Below the pieces are notes generated by a model. That model was given only the letters and a program-made list of their open reading frames with translations, searched no databases and was not told the DNA's origin. Position numbers and translations under genes: made by a program. Positions 25,647-36,064 of a stretch of DNA of 64,000 nucleotides are shown one piece after another. Source of the DNA: Anaerolineales bacterium (GTDB lineage Bacteria > Chloroflexota > Anaerolineae > Anaerolineales > Villigracilaceae); contig JABTTV010000001.1 in NCBI GenBank assembly GCA_015075725.1, forward strand, positions 4,641,223-4,705,222. Direction: 5' to 3'. The stretch's first letter is position 1; every line of letters begins with the position of its first letter.

Positions 25647-25839
25647 AGCATCTCCGAGGAAATATTCAGTGACACTGCCGGTCTGCGAGATGCGTCCATT
25701 GCCGTAGAGGTAGGTGTTCGCGCCGTCGCCCAGTAAATTCCCATTATCATCAAATACGTGGTTGATTCCGTTTATGTCGTATAACCTGTTAGCAGCTTCA
25801 TAACCGAATGAACAGTCGATGGTAGATCATTGACCATTT

Positions 25840-26604
25840 TTAGTGGAGTTCATTAAATATTATAAACTCACCATTGTATGGATTAATTAAAACCTGAAAT
25901 GAAACTAAGGGGTAATAGGTTACACTCCATTTATTTTGATTTCTTTGATTTATACTCACTAATATTCTACATTCATTATTAGCTTTTAATCTTGCATCAG
26001 TTCCGCCATTTTCTTCCGCTATCCGCAATGCTTGATCAGCAGTAAAGTTGAAATTTTTATAGTCATTGGCATGCCAAGGTTTCAAAAACGAATGGGGGTA
26101 GTCTGCTCCATCCCGCCAAGAAACTAATTTTGCCAATGGGAAAATATCAATTTGTCGTGTAATATACCTCTCCTCAGAGTTTATTGTGATTTCTTTATAG
26201 TAGGTTGCTTTAAAAGAATCGAATCCAACATTCAGATTGCGGCAATTTCGATCAAAATCTAATGAATATAGTTCCCAGCCTTCTAATTGGTCCCCCCAAG
26301 CATGCTGACTGAGGGCAGCTACGATTTTTAAATAATCAGCTTGGGTCCATGAAAAAGAGCCATCAGGTAGAATATCATCATTTGTGCCGGGAGTTGCTTT
26401 TACTGGAAAGAATACATTCGAATCTCCTTGAGACAAAGTGCTCAAGATGGTGTCTGGAGCAATAAGATAATCTACAGAATTAGAATTCGCTCCTTGGGTA
26501 GGATATTCTCGTTCATAATTGTCACACGACGTAACAGTGATAAAAATTAAGGTTGTCAAAAATATAGGCGACCATTTTATGCTACCTTTTAATCGCTTTA
26601 TCAT
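25840..26604 (-). CDS. lipoprotein with PepSY-like C-terminus (partner of cassette 1)
   Basis: 254 residues. The signal peptide ends in ITVTSC. The C-terminal half has TADQALRIAEENGG, then WSVTYYPLVSFQVLINPYNGEFI, which fits the PepSY pattern (ALxIAxxxG ... W.V ... V.IN..NGE). PepSY domains are thought to inhibit peptidases. It starts 18 bases after the stop of the cassette 1 tip gene and occupies the immunity position. It is unrelated to the lipoproteins of the other cassettes. Visibly AT-rich. Confidence 0.68.
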   Translation of the reverse strand: MIKRLKGSIKWSPIFLTTLIFITVTSCDNYEREYPTQGANSNSVDYLIAPDTILSTLSQGDSNVFFPVKATPGTNDDILPDGSFSWTQADYLKIVAALSQHAWGDQLEGWELYSLDFDRNCRNLNVGFDSFKATYYKEITINSEERYITRQIDIFPLAKLVSWRDGADYPHSFLKPWHANDYKNFNFTADQALRIAEENGGTDARLKANNECRILVSINQRNQNKWSVTYYPLVSFQVLINPYNGEFIIFNELH

Positions 26605-26622
26605 CCTATTTAACCTCTTTTT

Positions 26623-27546
26623 TTAATTCAGACACAAATGAATTCTTTGCAATTCGTGAATGGTATTAAAATTAATATCTCTAGGCATATACCAAGTTTT
26701 TAGTTCATCTGTAGCCTTTTCAAATCTATTTAATTGCTGAGAAGTATTAACGCATGAACCATCTCTAAACCATTCATACCATTTTATGGTTATACCTTTC
26801 TCATTTATTCTGTTCGCCTTTGCGGTAAGACCATCCCGAATAAGATTAAACTTTGTAAACCCCGGTCCATTTTGAGCGAGAGCTGCCACTATATATATAT
26901 CAGTCGAACTACATCCAGCAGCAATACAAGTATCCGTTGCGAGTTTAATACGCCTACGCATATATTCAATTGCCCATGATTTTTCTGTTTGGCCATGTGG
27001 ATTCTCTTGTTTATAGTTTCCGGCTCCATAAAGGGCATCCATTTCCTCCTCTGTTTTACAGATAGTGCATGGAACATATTTCATTAATTTCTTATCAAAC
27101 TTTGTAATGGTATAGCATAAAATACCATACCCTCTGTGCTCATTTTCTTTATTCGGATGTTTAGGGTTTGGAATCCTTTCACCATAAGGTGTTTCTTTTT
27201 CTTTGTTAGTAATTTTCCCTGGACCTTGTCCATCATAGTCATCATTTACTTTCCAATCATAACTTTCTGCCCAACACTGAACAGCCACCCCAGCCATTGC
27301 ATAGGTATTAAGCCAATCTGATTTTGAAATCTTGGCAAATGTTTCTACATATGGAACGTTTTGACTAGGATCCCAAACGCAATGCTGTGGAGGATACGGT
27401 CTATTTCCACTCGGATCCACCAAATTGACCGGATTCCCCTCCACATACCCCCACCGGTTCAGCGACATGGGACGGTTGTAGTCCCCGCCCCACGTATCCC
27501 GTGACAGGAACCTCCCTTCGAGTGGGCTGTGATACCTTGCTGACAT
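26623..27546 (-). CDS. short RHS core end with a unique C-terminal tip (cassette 1)
   Basis: 307 residues. Only the last 47 belong to the RHS core (ARYHSPLEGRFLSRDTWGG, NRWGYVEGNPVNLVDPSG); the apparent start at 27546 is 28 bases from the stop of the RodZ-like gene, so the core was truncated right at that neighbour. The tip (about 48-307) is AT-rich and carries several cysteines (CYTITK, CTICKTEEEMDALYG, CIAAGCS) and the segment YIVAALAQNGPGF, which faintly recalls the helix following the catalytic site of lysozyme-like enzymes. I do not recognise a family. It is followed by a lipoprotein gene. Confidence 0.7.
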   Translation of the reverse strand: MSARYHSPLEGRFLSRDTWGGDYNRPMSLNRWGYVEGNPVNLVDPSGNRPYPPQHCVWDPSQNVPYVETFAKISKSDWLNTYAMAGVAVQCWAESYDWKVNDDYDGQGPGKITNKEKETPYGERIPNPKHPNKENEHRGYGILCYTITKFDKKLMKYVPCTICKTEEEMDALYGAGNYKQENPHGQTEKSWAIEYMRRRIKLATDTCIAAGCSSTDIYIVAALAQNGPGFTKFNLIRDGLTAKANRINEKGITIKWYEWFRDGSCVNTSQQLNRFEKATDELKTWYMPRDINFNTIHELQRIHLCLN

Positions 27547-27574
27547 AGAGAATATAAATGATAGCGATCGCTGT

Positions 27575-29170
27575 TTAAGGGCCTGTCGCTGTTCCAGTCG
27601 CCGTAGGCGTGCGCGTCACAGTGGGAGAAACCGTCGGAGTCGTCAGCGGCGTATTTGTCGCCGTCGGAGGAATGGTGGCGGTCGGCGTCGAAACGCCGGA
27701 CACGGAATACACCCGGCTGATCACTTCACCAGGTCCGCCCATCAAGCCAAGATCCGTCCCATTATACGTAATTCTCAGGGAAGAACCGTCCCCGGTAAGG
27801 ATCACGATCTGGTTCTCCGCCGCAAAATCCCGGGTCTCGCGCGGCGCCATGCGTCCTTCGAAAGCGACCGTTCCATCCACCAGAATTTTTACATATACGC
27901 GCCCCAGCGCAAATACGCTTACCGCAACGTTCGCATCGGAGGGCGATGCCTGGACTTCAGGGGTGGTAAACCCTTCCACGGCCGGTCCTGGCGTTCCATC
28001 GAGGCTGCCCTCCTCCGTGGAAACCGCCGCATCATCCAGACCCGTCGGTTCCGCTGTTTCGATCAACACCTCGATAATGGACGGCGCAGTGGGTTCGGCT
28101 TGTTCTTCCCTCACACTGACAATCCGTCCCACTCCCCAGATCGCCAGCGCGGCCAGCGTCACCACCATCAACATTCCAAAGATCAGGTCTCCCGCAATGA
28201 ACGTCCTCAAGAACGGAATCGTGGGTTTGACCTGTGTTTCTATTTTATCCCGCGGAGTCTCCGCATATTTTTCCCGGCGTTTCACCTGAAGCGCATCCGC
28301 GTAACGCAGCAACACCTCATCCACGTCCAAGCCCAGAAAATTCGCGTAATTCGAAAGCATCCCGCGGGTTTGCACGGTCGACGGCAATTTCTCGAACGCG
28401 CCCTCCTCCAAAGCCTTCACATAATTCACGCGCAGGCGGATATGCCGTTCCACCTCTGCAACCGTCAGGCTGATCATCTCGCGCCGTTCGCGCAGTTTGG
28501 TCCCAATTTCCGCCATGATCGCATCGGCGGGTTTATCCGGCAGCCCGGGTTCAGGCGCTTGTTGTTCGGTTCCCGCCGCTTGAACCACAACCGCCGGGGC
28601 AGATTCTTCCTTATCGAGTTTGACCCCGAACCCGGAAGAGATTCGTTTCCAAAGGTCTTGCTTCGCTTCATCCCGGACTTCAACTTGTTTCTCTCCATCG
28701 GTTGTGGTCTCCGCTGGCGGCTGACCCTGGGATTCTTCGGCTGGTTCTTGAACCGTCTCCGGCGCAGATTCCGCTCTGGGTTTGCGTCTCAACAAGCGGA
28801 CGAGTGCCGAGACGGGGCGAAGCATCCGGAAACGAGGCGCAGGTTCATCCTCTTTCGAATCCACCAACGGCGGCAGTTCCGTCTCGGAAAGGTTGATCTG
28901 CGGGAGAGGTCCGCTCACTTCGGCGGGCGGAATGGGGTTGCGCTGAAACTCGGCGATCAATTCATCGATATCGACGCCGAGATATTCGGCATAGTTGCGC
29001 AAAAAACCGCGCCCCTGCGCGGCGGACGGCATGACGGAAAAATCGTCCGCCTCGAGCGCCTGCAAAAAGGCGCGGCGGATGCGCGTTTCCTCCGCCGCCT
29101 TTTCGAGGGAGATATATCGCGCCTCCCGCTCGCGCTTCAAGCGTTGACCGATGGTTTCAGGCATCGGCAC
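27575..29170 (-). CDS. RodZ-like membrane protein with two HTH domains
   Basis: 531 residues. Two HTH_25/RodZ-type helix-turn-helix domains: residues 5-78 (IGQRLKREREARYISLEKAA, GRGFLRNYAEYLGVD) and about 219-298 (IGTKLRERREMISLTVAEVE, TRGMLSNYANFLGLD). The linker between them is acidic and Pro/Glu-rich. One membrane helix (about 324-352) follows, then an external DUF4115-like beta domain (about 408-490; VYVKILVDGTVAFEGRMAP) and a Thr/Pro tail. RodZ links MreB to the wall machinery; the duplicated HTH is a variation. The RHS island starts 28 bases after its stop, so the gene marks the left chromosomal border of that island. Confidence 0.83.
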   Translation of the reverse strand: MPMPETIGQRLKREREARYISLEKAAEETRIRRAFLQALEADDFSVMPSAAQGRGFLRNYAEYLGVDIDELIAEFQRNPIPPAEVSGPLPQINLSETELPPLVDSKEDEPAPRFRMLRPVSALVRLLRRKPRAESAPETVQEPAEESQGQPPAETTTDGEKQVEVRDEAKQDLWKRISSGFGVKLDKEESAPAVVVQAAGTEQQAPEPGLPDKPADAIMAEIGTKLRERREMISLTVAEVERHIRLRVNYVKALEEGAFEKLPSTVQTRGMLSNYANFLGLDVDEVLLRYADALQVKRREKYAETPRDKIETQVKPTIPFLRTFIAGDLIFGMLMVVTLAALAIWGVGRIVSVREEQAEPTAPSIIEVLIETAEPTGLDDAAVSTEEGSLDGTPGPAVEGFTTPEVQASPSDANVAVSVFALGRVYVKILVDGTVAFEGRMAPRETRDFAAENQIVILTGDGSSLRITYNGTDLGLMGGPGEVISRVYSVSGVSTPTATIPPTATNTPLTTPTVSPTVTRTPTATGTATGP

Positions 29171-29200
29171 TATTTTAATGCCTATTTCCGGAATTCCACC

Positions 29201-29229
29201 TTGACATTCCCTTACGCATGACGTAGCAT
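29201..29229 (+). promoter_or_regulatory. promoter, leaderless start of the GT4 gene
   Basis: TTGACA (29201-29206), 17 bases, TAGCAT (29224-29229), then 6 bases to the ATG at 29236. This predicts transcription starting at or within a base of the start codon; no Shine-Dalgarno is present. Confidence 0.6.
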
Positions 29230-29235
29230 CGTTTT

Positions 29236-30438
29236 ATGCGAATTGGAATGATGGTCGACAGTTACAAGCCCTATATCAGCGGCATCACCAACTATATAGA
29301 GGTCAACAAACGATTTTTCGAGAAAGCGGGGCACGAAGTCTACGTCTTCACGTTTGGCGACCTCGACTACGAGGATGAGGAGAAGAATGTAATTCGCAGC
29401 CCCGGCCTGCCGCTGGCAGATTCGGGATTCTTTCTTTCGATGCGCTATTCCCGGCAGGCGAAGAAACTCCTGCAGACGATGGATATCGTCCATGTGCATC
29501 ATCCTTTTCTGAGCGGGCGCCTTGCCCTGCGCTACTGCCGCCCGGCAAACATCCCCATCGTTTTCACCAATCATTCCCGTTACGATCTGTACGCACAGGC
29601 TTACCTATCGATGATGCCGGAAGAGGTCAGCCTGGGAATGCTTCAGGCATACATGCCCCCCTTCTGCAAGGCGATGGACCTGGTGATCACGCCCTCCGCT
29701 GGCATGGAAAAGGTCCTGCGCGAATTGAAAGTGGAAAGCCACATCGAGATCGTCCCAAACGGCGTGGATTTGGAAAATTTTCAACATGCCGCGCCGTTAC
29801 CGCGCGAAAAATTTGGCTACAAGCCGGATGATATCCTGGTCGTCTATGCGGGCCGGATCGCTCTCGAGAAGAACATTCCCCTCCTGATCGACTCGTTCGA
29901 TGGCGTCGCCAATGCCGTCCCAAATGTGCGTCTGCTGCTCATCGGGGGCGGCATTCAGCAATTCGAAGATGAGATCCGCAACCATATCGAGAAAAAGAGC
30001 AACCGTGACCGCATACGTTTGGCTGGCAGGGTCCCCTATGACCAACTTCCCGCCTACCTTGCCATGTGCGATATCTTTGCCACGGCATCCGTGACGGAAG
30101 TGCATCCGCTCTCAGTCATCGAGGCAATGGGGGCCGGGCTTCCGATCATGGGCATGGAATCCGTTGGCGTTGGGGATACCGTCGAAGACGGCGTAACCGG
30201 TTACCTTGCAACGAACGATCTGCCTTCATTCACGGCGAAACTTACCCGGCTCTGTCTCGAACCCGACATCCGGAATTCGATGAGCCATTCAGCCCGCAAG
30301 GCGTCCCTGACCTATAAGATCGAACGCACCACGAAGATCATGCTAGCTCAATATGAACGCGTCCTGCAAGGCACAACCCGCCGAAAGGATAATCTCAATT
30401 CACGCCTGCGGGGAATACTGGAAAAGTTCCTTTCATGA
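29236..30438 (+). CDS. GT4-family glycosyltransferase
   Basis: 400 residues, two Rossmann domains (GT-B fold). MRIGMMVDSYKPYISGIT at the start is typical of 1,2-diacylglycerol or phosphatidyl-myo-inositol glycosyltransferases. The C-terminal domain has YAGRIALEKNIPLLIDSF, LLIGGG and the E-x7-E motif EVHPLSVIEAMGAGLPI. It probably transfers a hexose from a nucleotide sugar to a membrane lipid such as diacylglycerol. It overlaps yraN by four bases. The upstream promoter suggests a leaderless message. Confidence 0.86.
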   Translation: MRIGMMVDSYKPYISGITNYIEVNKRFFEKAGHEVYVFTFGDLDYEDEEKNVIRSPGLPLADSGFFLSMRYSRQAKKLLQTMDIVHVHHPFLSGRLALRYCRPANIPIVFTNHSRYDLYAQAYLSMMPEEVSLGMLQAYMPPFCKAMDLVITPSAGMEKVLRELKVESHIEIVPNGVDLENFQHAAPLPREKFGYKPDDILVVYAGRIALEKNIPLLIDSFDGVANAVPNVRLLLIGGGIQQFEDEIRNHIEKKSNRDRIRLAGRVPYDQLPAYLAMCDIFATASVTEVHPLSVIEAMGAGLPIMGMESVGVGDTVEDGVTGYLATNDLPSFTAKLTRLCLEPDIRNSMSHSARKASLTYKIERTTKIMLAQYERVLQGTTRRKDNLNSRLRGILEKFLS

Positions 30439-30788
30439 CCAGGCATAACCAGCGCATCGGCGCCTGGGGCGAATCAACCGCGGTCGGCTGGCTTGAAGAG
30501 AGGGGATATGATGTGACAGCGCGCAACGTCCGTACGCCGTATGGCGAAATCGATATCGTGGCTAAAAAGGGCGGTGTTATCTATTACATCGAGGTGAAAA
30601 CGCTTACCTCATCCAGGAATTTTTTCCCCGAGCACCAGATCACAGCGCGGAAACGGGAACACATGCTGAACGCCGCTGCTCACCACGCCTCTGAAAATGG
30701 GATCGATCGCTGGCAGATCGATGTGATCGCCGTCGAAGGCAGACCCGGCGGGACCCCCGTCATCCATCATTTCCAGAACATAAATTAG
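30435..30788 (+). CDS. YraN/UPF0102 family protein
   Basis: 117 residues. QRIGAWGESTAVGWLEERGYDV, RTPYGEIDIVAKKGGVIYYIEVKT and QIDVIAV form the Holliday-junction-resolvase-like nuclease core (E ... D-x-n-E-x-K: GEIDIVA ... IEVKT). The family is broadly conserved but its role is unsettled. The start overlaps the stop of the glycosyltransferase gene. Confidence 0.88.
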   Translation: MTRHNQRIGAWGESTAVGWLEERGYDVTARNVRTPYGEIDIVAKKGGVIYYIEVKTLTSSRNFFPEHQITARKREHMLNAAAHHASENGIDRWQIDVIAVEGRPGGTPVIHHFQNIN

Positions 30789-30932
30789 GGATCAAACCGA
30801 GAACTCCCAAGTTATTCAATCACCGGCCATCACCCCGCTTCATTCTTATCCTGCAATTTCAACTTCCCCTTGGGTATAATATTCACACATCCAATGGAGA
30901 ACAACCCGGCCAACTAAGATTAGGAGAACCTC

Positions 30933-33164
30933 ATGGCAAAAGTCATCGGACCCGACGTCAGTTTTTATCAGGATGACCCTGAAACCCCGCAGGGCATCAA
31001 TTTCACGAGGATGCGCCAACACGCCCAGTTTGTCATCGTCCGCGCGGGGCAAAACCTGTGGGGCGACCGGGATTTCAAAGCGAATTGGAGGGGGGCGAAA
31101 GCGGCGGGGCTCCCCCGCGGTTCCTACTGGTTCTACGACAGCCGGATCGACCCAAAACAGCAGGCTGAAAAATGGGTTTCCATGTTCGAAGGCGACTTCG
31201 GCGAACTGCCCTTATTCGGCGATTTCGAGGATACCTACAACGGGGGTTATCGAGGGTGGAAACATTGGTACGATTTCCTTGAACGGGTGAAACAATTGAT
31301 CCCATCCAACAAGGAGATCGGAGTCTACACCGGCTATTATTACTGGCTCGAAAATACCGTCGGCGTCAGCATTCCGACAGCTTCCCTGAATTATTTCAAA
31401 CAATATCCGCTCTGGATCGCAGCCTACAACCCAACGGGACCCTCTGTCCCGAAGCCATGGGACGACTGGACGCTTTGGCAATTCACAGACAACGGTGACG
31501 GGGCAGTCTATGGCGTGGAAAGCCTGAACATCGACCTGAACTATTTCAACGGCGATGAAGATGCCTTCGAGCAAAGATTTGGGGTGACCTTGGGACCGGC
31601 GCCCGAGCCGACCCCGCCCGGGAAGAATTACCGCGTCACTGTCAACTCGCTCAAGGTCCGGTCGGGACCGGGATTATCCTTTGGCCAGATCGGCAGCATC
31701 AAGTTGAACGAAGTGGTGGAAAGGCTCGAATCCAACCCGGATGAAACCTGGCACAAAATTCGCAAACTGGATGGGAGCCTGACCGGGTGGAGTTTCGCGG
31801 CTTATCTTCAAAACCTGGGCGGGACTCCTTCGGGCGGCGATACCGGCACGGGTGGAACAGGAGGCACAGGTTCAGGCGGAAGCGGGGATCCCGGTTCCGG
31901 AACAACCAACCCGCCGCCGGACGAAGAAGACACCGATTGGTATCGCGTCACAGCGTCCACATTGAAGATCCGCATCGGACCGGGACTTGAATTCGAATCC
32001 ATCGGCACATTCACCTTCGGCGAGTTGGTGGAGAAACTCGATGCCAGCCCGGATAACAAATGGCTGAGAGTTCGAAGCAAAGACGGCAGGAAGACCGGCT
32101 GGAGTTTCGGCGATTATTTGATCAGCGTTCACAATCCTTCGAGCGAGCCGCCGCCATCCACGACTGTGCCGGATTACAACGACAAGAACTGGTATAAAGT
32201 CACGACCTCCACCCTCAACCTGCGCGAATCTCCGAACCTGACGGCGAAGATCATCAGCACATTGTCCAAGAACGACATAATTCCGGCTCTCGATGAATCA
32301 AATTCCAATTGGGTCAAAACGCAAAAACTGGACGGCTCGACGGGCTGGTGTTCGCGGGATTACCTTGCCCAAGTCGGCACGGCGAAGCGCCCCGATTCGG
32401 TCACGCAAGCCCTTTTCTCCGGAGTGACCTATCTGCGGAAGGACCTTACCTCGCCCCGTCCCATCGTGGTGCATGTACTCGCCATAGACCTTCAGGCACA
32501 GAAACTCGAATTCCTCGTTACGCCCTCCGCGAACAATACCGACGTGCTTTGCACCCGCACCACGTCGAAATTCCTCGAAGAGTTCAAGCTCCATGCCGCG
32601 ATCAATGGCGGATATTTCAGTTATCTCGACGCATCCTTCATCCCGTCGAAACTCTGCCCGAACGGCGGCGACCCGGTCCGCATCAGCGACTACGCCGCCT
32701 CGCGCGGCAAGATCTATTCCAATAAGAAGACCGCCCAGCCGGTGATCCATATCGGGAAAAAGAATCAGGTAATATTCAACCCAAAACAACCCGCTGTGTT
32801 CAACGCCATCTCCGGAGACCGGCTGGTCGTGGTCGAAGGAAAGGTGGTGAAAAATCTTGCGGCGCAGGTGCCAAATCCACGGACAGCGGTGGGATTGAGC
32901 AAAAACGGCCGCTGGCTGACCCTGATGGTTGTGGATGGCCGGCAGGCAGGCTACAGCGAAGGCGTGACCTTCCCCGAATTGGCTGAGCTGCTCATTTCGT
33001 ACGGAGTGTATACCGGCGCGAACATGGACGGCGGCGGCTCCTCCTCGATGGTCATCCGCGGATTCGATGGAAAAGCGCGCGTCCTGAATTCCCCCATCGA
33101 AATGAATCAACCCGGCAAGGAACGACCGGTGGGCAACCATCTCGGTCTGTTCATCAAACCATAG
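30933..33164 (+). CDS. GH25 lysozyme - three SH3 - phosphodiester glycosidase fusion
   Basis: 743 residues. Residues 1-215 are a GH25 muramidase (IGPDVSFYQ, FVIVRAGQN, GDFEDTY with the catalytic acids, GVYTGYYYW). Three bacterial SH3 domains follow (about 231-295, 335-400, 419-482; SLKVRSGPG, TLKIRIGPG, TLNLRESPN), the first two separated by a Gly/Ser/Thr linker. The C-terminus (about 493-743) is a NAGPA-type phosphodiester glycosidase (NGGYFSY, RTAVGLSKNGRWL, MDGGGSSSMV). The combination suggests cleavage of muramic bonds and of a phosphodiester-linked wall glycan. No signal peptide is visible, which is odd for a wall enzyme. A TATAAT at 30875-30880 and TTAGGAGAACCTC before the ATG support this start. 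Confidence 0.88.
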   Translation: MAKVIGPDVSFYQDDPETPQGINFTRMRQHAQFVIVRAGQNLWGDRDFKANWRGAKAAGLPRGSYWFYDSRIDPKQQAEKWVSMFEGDFGELPLFGDFEDTYNGGYRGWKHWYDFLERVKQLIPSNKEIGVYTGYYYWLENTVGVSIPTASLNYFKQYPLWIAAYNPTGPSVPKPWDDWTLWQFTDNGDGAVYGVESLNIDLNYFNGDEDAFEQRFGVTLGPAPEPTPPGKNYRVTVNSLKVRSGPGLSFGQIGSIKLNEVVERLESNPDETWHKIRKLDGSLTGWSFAAYLQNLGGTPSGGDTGTGGTGGTGSGGSGDPGSGTTNPPPDEEDTDWYRVTASTLKIRIGPGLEFESIGTFTFGELVEKLDASPDNKWLRVRSKDGRKTGWSFGDYLISVHNPSSEPPPSTTVPDYNDKNWYKVTTSTLNLRESPNLTAKIISTLSKNDIIPALDESNSNWVKTQKLDGSTGWCSRDYLAQVGTAKRPDSVTQALFSGVTYLRKDLTSPRPIVVHVLAIDLQAQKLEFLVTPSANNTDVLCTRTTSKFLEEFKLHAAINGGYFSYLDASFIPSKLCPNGGDPVRISDYAASRGKIYSNKKTAQPVIHIGKKNQVIFNPKQPAVFNAISGDRLVVVEGKVVKNLAAQVPNPRTAVGLSKNGRWLTLMVVDGRQAGYSEGVTFPELAELLISYGVYTGANMDGGGSSSMVIRGFDGKARVLNSPIEMNQPGKERPVGNHLGLFIKP

Positions 33165-33210
33165 AACATCATTTACCCGGAATTTAATTTGGAACGCTGA
33201 CAAGCGACGA

Positions 33211-33251
33211 ACTCACCCACGAACCTTAATTTCGTGGGTGAGTCAATTTTT
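33211..33251 (+). terminator. rho-independent terminator of the GH25 gene
   Basis: ACTCACCCACGAA pairs with TTCGTGGGTGAGT, then CAATTTTT. It lies between the converging GH25 and typA genes. Confidence 0.88.
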
Positions 33252-33257
33252 AAAAGC

Positions 33258-35114
<1,857 letters not shown>

Positions 35115-35172
35115 GGGAGTTCTTTCGGATGGGCAGAGGATTAGAGAATTGAGATCGGAGACTAATGATAAG

Positions 35173-35214
35173 TGAATAGTGGATGGTGAATAGTGGATGG
35201 TGAATAGTGGGTTG
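35173..35214. repeat. three tandem 14-bp repeats upstream of typA
   Basis: The unit TGAATAGTGGATGG occurs twice exactly and a third time with two changes at its end. A minisatellite in the typA 5' region; it has no hairpin potential of its own. Confidence 0.85.
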
Positions 35215-35216
35215 GC

Positions 35217-35249
35217 GATAAAAAAGACCCGGCGGGACGCCGAGGTCTT
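35217..35249 (-). terminator. rho-independent terminator of the mannosyltransferase operon
   Basis: Minus strand AAGACCTCGGCG - TCC - CGCCGGGTCTT followed by TTTTT. It closes the roadblock - V4R - response regulator - GT2 operon. Confidence 0.85.
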
Positions 35250-35311
35250 GAAGGGTCGTTCGGCTTGCGGATGGTATTCTAACAGAGAGGTTGTATTTGA
35301 GGAAGGGAGTC

Positions 35312-36052
35312 TTATATCCGCGCCAATTTCCCCGCCCTTCTCAAATCGCGATAATTCCACAGCACCTGCCAGATGCGAATAGCCGCTTCGATCTGGATCT
35401 TGAACGACATCTTGGATTTCCCGAACCTGCGGTCTGCAAAGTAGATGGGCGACTCGCCGATCTTAAATTCAAGGCAGTGGGTCAGGTAGATCATTTCGAC
35501 GAGGAAGATATACCCGCTGGAGTGGATTCGTTCGAAGGGGATCTGTTTCAAGGTCTCCGTGCGCCACATGCGATAGCCGGTGGTGACGTCGTGCAAGGGC
35601 AGACCTAAAATGGTGCGCGCGTAAAAATTTCCGAACGCGGAAAGCCACTTTCGCCAAATGGGCCACTTTTCATCAACAGAGCCGCCGGGGACGTACCGCG
35701 ACCCGAGCACAACGTCGTTGGATTCGAGCATTCGAGCCATGTCGGAAAGCATGACGGGGTCATGTGAAAAATCCGCATCCATTTGGACGATTGCCTGCGC
35801 GTCGCTATCGAATATCTTCTGAAACCCATTCAGGTACGCAGAGCGCAAACCCATCTTACCGGGACGGTGCAGGACTTCAATCTTGCCGTAATGTTTCCTG
35901 GAAAGTTCCTCTGCCAGTTTGCCTGTTCCATCCGGGCTGTTGTCGTCCACGACGAGCAGGCGCAGGTCGAGCGGAAGCGAAAATAAAGCGGAGACCAGTC
36001 TGGAAAGGTTCTCCGCTTCGTTATACGTCGGAATGACAATTGTGACTCTCAA
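35312..36052 (-). CDS. polyprenyl-phosphate mannosyltransferase (DPM1-like, GT2)
   Basis: 246 residues from a TTG at 36052 with GGAGCAGGAA in front. VTIVIPTYNEAEN, VVDDNSPDGT, QMDADFSHDP (DxD region) and GSRYVPGGS are characteristic of DPM1-type GT2 enzymes, which make polyprenyl-phosphate-mannose at the cytoplasmic face. There is no C-terminal membrane domain, as in the soluble DPM1 type. The product could feed the GT39-like enzyme at 7.6 kb. It starts 12 bases after the response regulator, at the end of that operon. Confidence 0.87.
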   Translation of the reverse strand: MRVTIVIPTYNEAENLSRLVSALFSLPLDLRLLVVDDNSPDGTGKLAEELSRKHYGKIEVLHRPGKMGLRSAYLNGFQKIFDSDAQAIVQMDADFSHDPVMLSDMARMLESNDVVLGSRYVPGGSVDEKWPIWRKWLSAFGNFYARTILGLPLHDVTTGYRMWRTETLKQIPFERIHSSGYIFLVEMIYLTHCLEFKIGESPIYFADRRFGKSKMSFKIQIEAAIRIWQVLWNYRDLRRAGKLARI

Positions 36053-36064
36053 TTCCTGCTCCCG

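Noticed and set aside
17026..27560. Prophage or transposon as the origin of the RHS island
   Set aside because: No integrase, transposase, inverted repeats or target duplications are visible; fragmentation by recombination in the RHS core explains the layout better.
28100..29221. 373-codon open frame on the plus strand
   Set aside because: Complement of the RodZ-like gene; its residues are low in hydrophobic order and show no family match, whereas the minus frame has two clear HTH domains.
33211..33251. Terminator for typA as well
   Set aside because: The minus-strand sequence after the hairpin is not T-rich, so I assign it only to the GH25 gene.
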